Source: DATLFA01 sp039934635
GTDB taxonomy: Bacteria; Actinomycetota; Acidimicrobiia; Acidimicrobiales; WLNW01
Direction: 5' to 3'
Length of the DNA: 8,165 nucleotides
NCBI GenBank assembly: GCA_039934635.1
Contig: JBDTLT010000242.1
Span: forward strand, 1 to 8,165
Shown here: piece after piece, positions 6,037 to 8,165 of the stretch
Numbering within the stretch: position 1 is the stretch's first letter
How the letters are laid out: each line of letters opens with the position of its first letter
The notes under the pieces: model-generated
Seen by the model: only the letters and a program-made list of their open reading frames with translations
The model's database searches: none
Told to the model about the DNA's origin: nothing
Program-made: the position numbers and the translations under genes

Positions 6037-6052
6037 CGCGCCGCGCGGCGCG
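6037..6052. repeat. 16-bp GC palindrome after the micro-operon
   Basis: CGCGCCGCGCGGCGCG is a perfect palindrome two bases after the stop at 6034 and ten bases before the flippase ATG. As RNA it could form a 6-bp stem with a GCGC loop, a weak terminator or an attenuator between the micro-operon and the flippase. There is no U-tract. It shares both arms with 3728-3741. Confidence 0.45.
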
Positions 6053-6061
6053 TTGTGGTCG

Positions 6062-7351
6062 ATGAGTCGGAAGAGTTCGACACAACAGTCGAAGAGCGCA
6101 GTGTTCCACCTGACGCGCACGGTCTTTGCGCTTGGTTCGACTGTGGGGATCCAGTCGACGCTCGGGGTGCTGTTCACGGTTACGGCAGCTCGGATCTTCG
6201 GCGCATCTATCAGTGGCGCCGACTTGACGATGATCGCGGTTGCGAGAGCGTTGGCCACGGTCGTGCAACTCAACATGATCGTTGTCATTCACCGGCTCTT
6301 GCCCACCCTGCAAGACCCTCGACGCTTCGTGCTGCGCGCCTATGCAATCACGACCTCGTTGGCCGTGATTGCCGCCCTGCTCGTCGTCGTAGTAGGCGGT
6401 CGCTTCTCGGACGTCGTGCACGACTTGGTCAGACGACCCTTCTATGCGGTCGCTTTCGTCGTGGGAGTCGCTTCTTGGAACGTGTTCGCGTTGCAAGACA
6501 TCGTCCTCGCCACATTGCGACAAGGACGTGTGATGCTCCTCGAGAGCATCGCATACGGGCTGGCGACCATCGCCTGTCTGTTCGTCTTACGCGCCGCGGG
6601 CAGCGCTCGACCAATCTTCCTCGCAACGTTTCTGCCCGTGGTGCCCCTCGTTGTTGGCGTCTCATGGTTTTTGTTCCGCACCGCCATCCCTGCAGATCTC
6701 CAACTCGGAGTGGTACGACGCAAGCTCGACGTGCGGCGAGAATCTGCCCTCATCGTCGGCGACACCATCATGTCGACCGTGGAGCTGTTGATACGGGCTC
6801 TGACGCCGGTGCTGGTCGCCGATTGGCTGGGCACCGACATCGCTGCGGGTTACGCGGTTGCGAGCGCTATCGCATTTGCGATGAACGACCTATTTGCGTC
6901 AGTTCAGCGGTCACTCGCCACCGAGCTCAGCCGGGCGCCCGAGGAGCGCTTCCACCTTGTAAAGCGATCCGTGATCCTGATCGGCATCGGCCTCGTACCC
7001 GGCGCGCTGCTCCTCACCGCAGGAGCGCCCATCGTGTTGCGACTCTTCGGAGACGAGTTCGTACGCGCCAGTCCATACCTCCGAATCATGCTGTTCTCGC
7101 TCATCCCCGCAAGCTTGACGAACGTCGCCCTGACCGTCGCACGGGCTCAGCGATCGATCAAAGCAACTGTCGGATCACTGGCCGTCGCGCACGCGACTGC
7201 CGTGACGCTGATTCTCGTACTGGTGAGAGAACACGGCGTCGTCGCGGTCGGAGTCGCCTACCTCGTGGGATGGTCCGCAGCACTCATCCCGTCGTGGCTG
7301 TTCCTCGCCCGACAATTCACCACACGCAAAGTAGGACGCAATGAAACGTGA
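6062..7351 (+). CDS. MOP/Wzx-like polysaccharide flippase family membrane protein
   Basis: A 429-aa integral membrane protein with about 12 hydrophobic helices in two halves, split by a polar stretch near residues 210-230. This is the layout of MOP-superfamily flippases (Wzx, MurJ and oligosaccharide flippases), which move lipid-linked glycans across the cytoplasmic membrane. Supporting details: an N-terminal helix with G-S-T-V-G-I-Q-S-T-L-G-V, a second-half start D-T-I-M-S-T-V-E-L-L-I, and L-R-L-F-G-D-E-F-V-R-A-S-P-Y-L-R-I-M, where F-G-x-x-F-x-x-A-x-x-x-L-x-I-M is usual before the tenth helix. No glycosyltransferases are nearby, so the substrate is unknown. ATG 6062 has no clear ribosome-binding site; TTG at 6053 is an alternative. 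It may be read from the upstream promoter or its own. The 3' end overlaps the next ORF by 11 bases. Confidence 0.88.
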   Translation: MSRKSSTQQSKSAVFHLTRTVFALGSTVGIQSTLGVLFTVTAARIFGASISGADLTMIAVARALATVVQLNMIVVIHRLLPTLQDPRRFVLRAYAITTSLAVIAALLVVVVGGRFSDVVHDLVRRPFYAVAFVVGVASWNVFALQDIVLATLRQGRVMLLESIAYGLATIACLFVLRAAGSARPIFLATFLPVVPLVVGVSWFLFRTAIPADLQLGVVRRKLDVRRESALIVGDTIMSTVELLIRALTPVLVADWLGTDIAAGYAVASAIAFAMNDLFASVQRSLATELSRAPEERFHLVKRSVILIGIGLVPGALLLTAGAPIVLRLFGDEFVRASPYLRIMLFSLIPASLTNVALTVARAQRSIKATVGSLAVAHATAVTLILVLVREHGVVAVGVAYLVGWSAALIPSWLFLARQFTTRKVGRNET

Positions 7352-7544
7352 TGCGGGCGAACGAGACAACTCGGCTGAAACTCGCCAACAGTTCTGGAGC
7401 GCCAAGGTCCAGCGCCTCGGCATAAATCAGGCTCTTCGACAGAGGGCCGCGAGAGGCGGGCGCGGCCCCGCGGGTTTAAGCACATGGCGCGGGGGTAGCG
7501 AGCCAACCTCGGCGACCGGGGCGCCTTGGAAAGGCGGATCCTGA
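7341..7544 (+). CDS. 67-aa basic hypothetical protein overlapping the flippase end
   Basis: A 67-aa basic ORF. The first half is probably helical (ETRQQFWSAKVQRLGINQALRQRAARGG), and the second is rich in Gly, Ser, Pro and Trp with no clear fold. No family is recognised. Support: the ATG overlaps the last 11 bases of the flippase gene with an AGGA five bases upstream, and its TGA overlaps the ATG of the next gene (TGATG at 7542-7546). That chain looks like an operon. Against: the Gly/Arg-rich composition of the second half also occurs in chance ORFs of GC-rich DNA. Confidence 0.45.
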   Translation: MKRDAGERDNSAETRQQFWSAKVQRLGINQALRQRAARGGRGPAGLSTWRGGSEPTSATGAPWKGGS

Positions 7545-7753
7545 TGGCACAACCGGATTACGACTGCTCGGACTCTGGAAGCCGACCCACTCAATGGAGC
7601 GCGGAACTCGTCACGGGCGATGCGCTGCGGCTCTACGGCGAGGTCGCCAAGTTGTTCGAGGGCCGAGACCTGGCGACCGTCGACGAAGTCATCACGACGC
7701 TGTATCTCGACTACAGGGTCGAGGAGCGGGCCGACTTGCAGCAAAACGAGTGA
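7544..7753 (+). CDS. 69-aa acidic hypothetical protein
   Basis: A 69-aa acidic protein. Residues 1-17 are polar with one Cys, and residues 20-64 are likely helical (ELVTGDALRLYGEVAKLFEGRD, then TVDEVITTLYLDYRVEERADL). The codons of residues 18-64 mostly end in G or C, as in the confident genes nearby, which supports coding. The ATG at 7544 overlaps the previous stop, and an AAGGCGG stands upstream. An in-frame TTG at 7526 would add six residues. No family is recognised. It is the last gene before the tRNA-fragment boundary and may be co-transcribed with the flippase. Confidence 0.6.
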   Translation: MAQPDYDCSDSGSRPTQWSAELVTGDALRLYGEVAKLFEGRDLATVDEVITTLYLDYRVEERADLQQNE

Positions 7754-7786
7754 GCCGAGCCGATCAGCGGCCTGACCTGCGTTTTG

Positions 7787-7809
7787 TGGTGCCCGGGGGG
7801 GACTCGAAC
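7787..7809 (-). other. tRNA 3'-end fragment, candidate att core (attR)
   Basis: On the minus strand this reads GTTCGAGT, seven C, GGGCACCA: a T-loop, the 3' side of a T-arm, an acceptor strand and the encoded CCA of a tRNA. The rest of a tRNA is missing. The five bases before the T-loop (CGGAG) pair with only three of the five following C residues, no matching 5' acceptor strand or D-arm lies upstream, and the acceptor/T-arm count is one base short. Tyrosine integrases often use tRNA 3' ends as attachment sites and leave such a copy at the far end of the element. Its orientation puts the element to the right, toward 8165, and chromosome to the left. Confidence 0.6.
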
Positions 7810-7858
7810 TCCGATCGAACGGGTGTTGGCTTGGGTTGCCCAATCGCAAACTAGCTGA

Positions 7859-8149
7859 TCAGATCCACTTTTGCGTCTGGTTCGGTGCTTGTGGATATCG
7901 CCGAATCCGGCCTCTTGCGCGATTTTCTGTGACCAATCCGTGACCAACGAATCGTTCATGCCCAAGGTCGCCGCGCTTGCCGATCCGTTGACGAGATGAA
8001 GCGGTCGCCAATCGTGCAGATAGCGATCCCGCTGTCTCAAAAATGATCACTGCGGAGTGTTCGTCGAAAGACGACCGCAGACGAGCTGACCCTGACTGCA
8101 ACGCCGAGACTGTGTACCCGTCCGGGAAGGGTTGCGTAACATCGCTCAT
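7859..8149 (-). CDS. Doubtful 96-aa ORF in the putative element
   Basis: A minus-strand ORF with an ATG at 8149. About the first 38 residues (starting MSDVTQPFPDGYTVSALQSG) look like a plausible protein. The rest is rich in Arg and Gln and looks like a chance reading frame, so it could be a decayed or frameshifted gene. There is no Shine-Dalgarno; a GATAAC (8164-8159) could act as a -10 for a leaderless start. No family is recognised. Confidence 0.25.
   Translation of the reverse strand: MSDVTQPFPDGYTVSALQSGSARLRSSFDEHSAVIIFETAGSLSARLATASSRQRIGKRGDLGHERFVGHGLVTENRARGRIRRYPQAPNQTQKWI
7929..7947. repeat. Tandem GTGACCAA direct repeat, possible integrase arm sites
   Basis: GTGACCAA occurs at 7929-7936 and again at 7940-7947, an 11-base period, about one helical turn. 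It lies about 120 bases from the tRNA-fragment core. Tyrosine integrases bind short direct repeats (arm-type sites) beside the att core, and the placement on the presumed element side fits. Two copies of 8 bp are limited evidence. Confidence 0.35.
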
Positions 8150-8163
8150 AACAGTATTGTTAT
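8148..8163. promoter_or_regulatory. Operator-like inverted repeat ATAACA-N4-TGTTAT
   Basis: ATAACA (8148-8153), GTAT, TGTTAT (8158-8163) is a 16-bp dyad with perfect 6-bp arms. It is AT-rich in a GC-rich window and overlaps the ATG at 8149 of the doubtful minus-strand ORF. It looks like a TetR- or GntR-type binding site. It may control that ORF or a divergent gene beyond the window. Confidence 0.5.
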
Positions 8164-8165
8164 CA

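Larger units (their letters stand above)
7754..8165. other. Gene-poor right edge, probable end of an integrated element
   Basis: No confidently coding frame is seen in these 412 bases. The stretch holds the tRNA 3' fragment (7787-7809), the GTGACCAA repeat (7929-7947), a doubtful minus-strand ORF (7859-8149) and an operator-like palindrome (8148-8163). To the eye, the sequence from about 7850 on is less GC-rich than the rest of the window. Confidence 0.5.

Noticed and set aside
6055..7344. Plus-strand ORF of 429 codons in another frame of the flippase gene
   Set aside because: Arg-rich product without membrane segments. The 6062 frame gives a coherent 12-helix membrane protein.
7427..7849. 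Minus-strand ORF of 140 codons covering the two small genes
   Set aside because: Runs through the tRNA fragment, has no good start signal, and its composition fits an antisense shadow.
7787..7865. A complete tRNA on the minus strand
   Set aside because: Only the T-loop to CCA part fits. The T-stem has two mismatches, and no 5' acceptor strand or D-arm is present upstream.
7711..8040. Minus-strand ORF of 109 codons through the tRNA fragment, considered as an integrase remnant
   Set aside because: No Arg-His-x-x-Arg-Tyr integrase motifs are visible and it reads through the att core, so it is most likely a chance frame.

Overview
The window is high-GC DNA with actinobacterial traits: GTG starts, promoters that seem to give leaderless transcripts, many very small genes, a PepSY-type secreted protein, a small two-helix membrane protein resembling DUF6458, and a bacterial LigD. 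The style resembles Acidimicrobiia and related marine or soil Actinobacteria. That placement is an inference, because no rRNA or other marker gene is present.

Left part (1-2850): three genes on the minus strand. They encode a secreted PepSY-like protein (51-476) followed by a strong hairpin at 1-32, then an apparent two-gene operon of a beta-propeller-like protein (1609-2706) and an SbsA-type Ig-like protein (591-1592). Neither operon product has a visible signal peptide. Middle part (2851-3721): three small plus-strand genes encode an acidic helical protein, the two-helix membrane protein, and a winged-helix-like protein. They face ligD (3743-5341, minus), which has a 3'-phosphoesterase plus polymerase domain but no DNA ligase domain. 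A GC palindrome separates the convergent genes.

Right part (5444-7753, plus): a promoter with a perfect 16-bp palindrome in its -35/-10 spacer leads straight into a GTG codon. From there run three very small genes joined by TGATG stop/start overlaps: a 45-aa polar peptide, a 45-aa single-helix membrane protein, and a 92-aa beta-rich DUF4873-like protein. The first two are easily missed because of their size. A second GC palindrome follows, then a 12-helix MOP/Wzx-like flippase whose end overlaps a 67-aa ORF, which in turn overlaps a 69-aa ORF.

Right edge (7754-8165): no confident gene. It holds a partial tRNA 3' end on the minus strand without the tRNA body, a direct repeat resembling integrase arm sites, looser coding signal, and an operator-like palindrome over a possible start codon. 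I read this as the attR-type boundary of an integrated element that continues to the right of the window.

The most interesting candidate for something undescribed is the operator-controlled, leaderless, translationally coupled micro-operon at 5444-6034.
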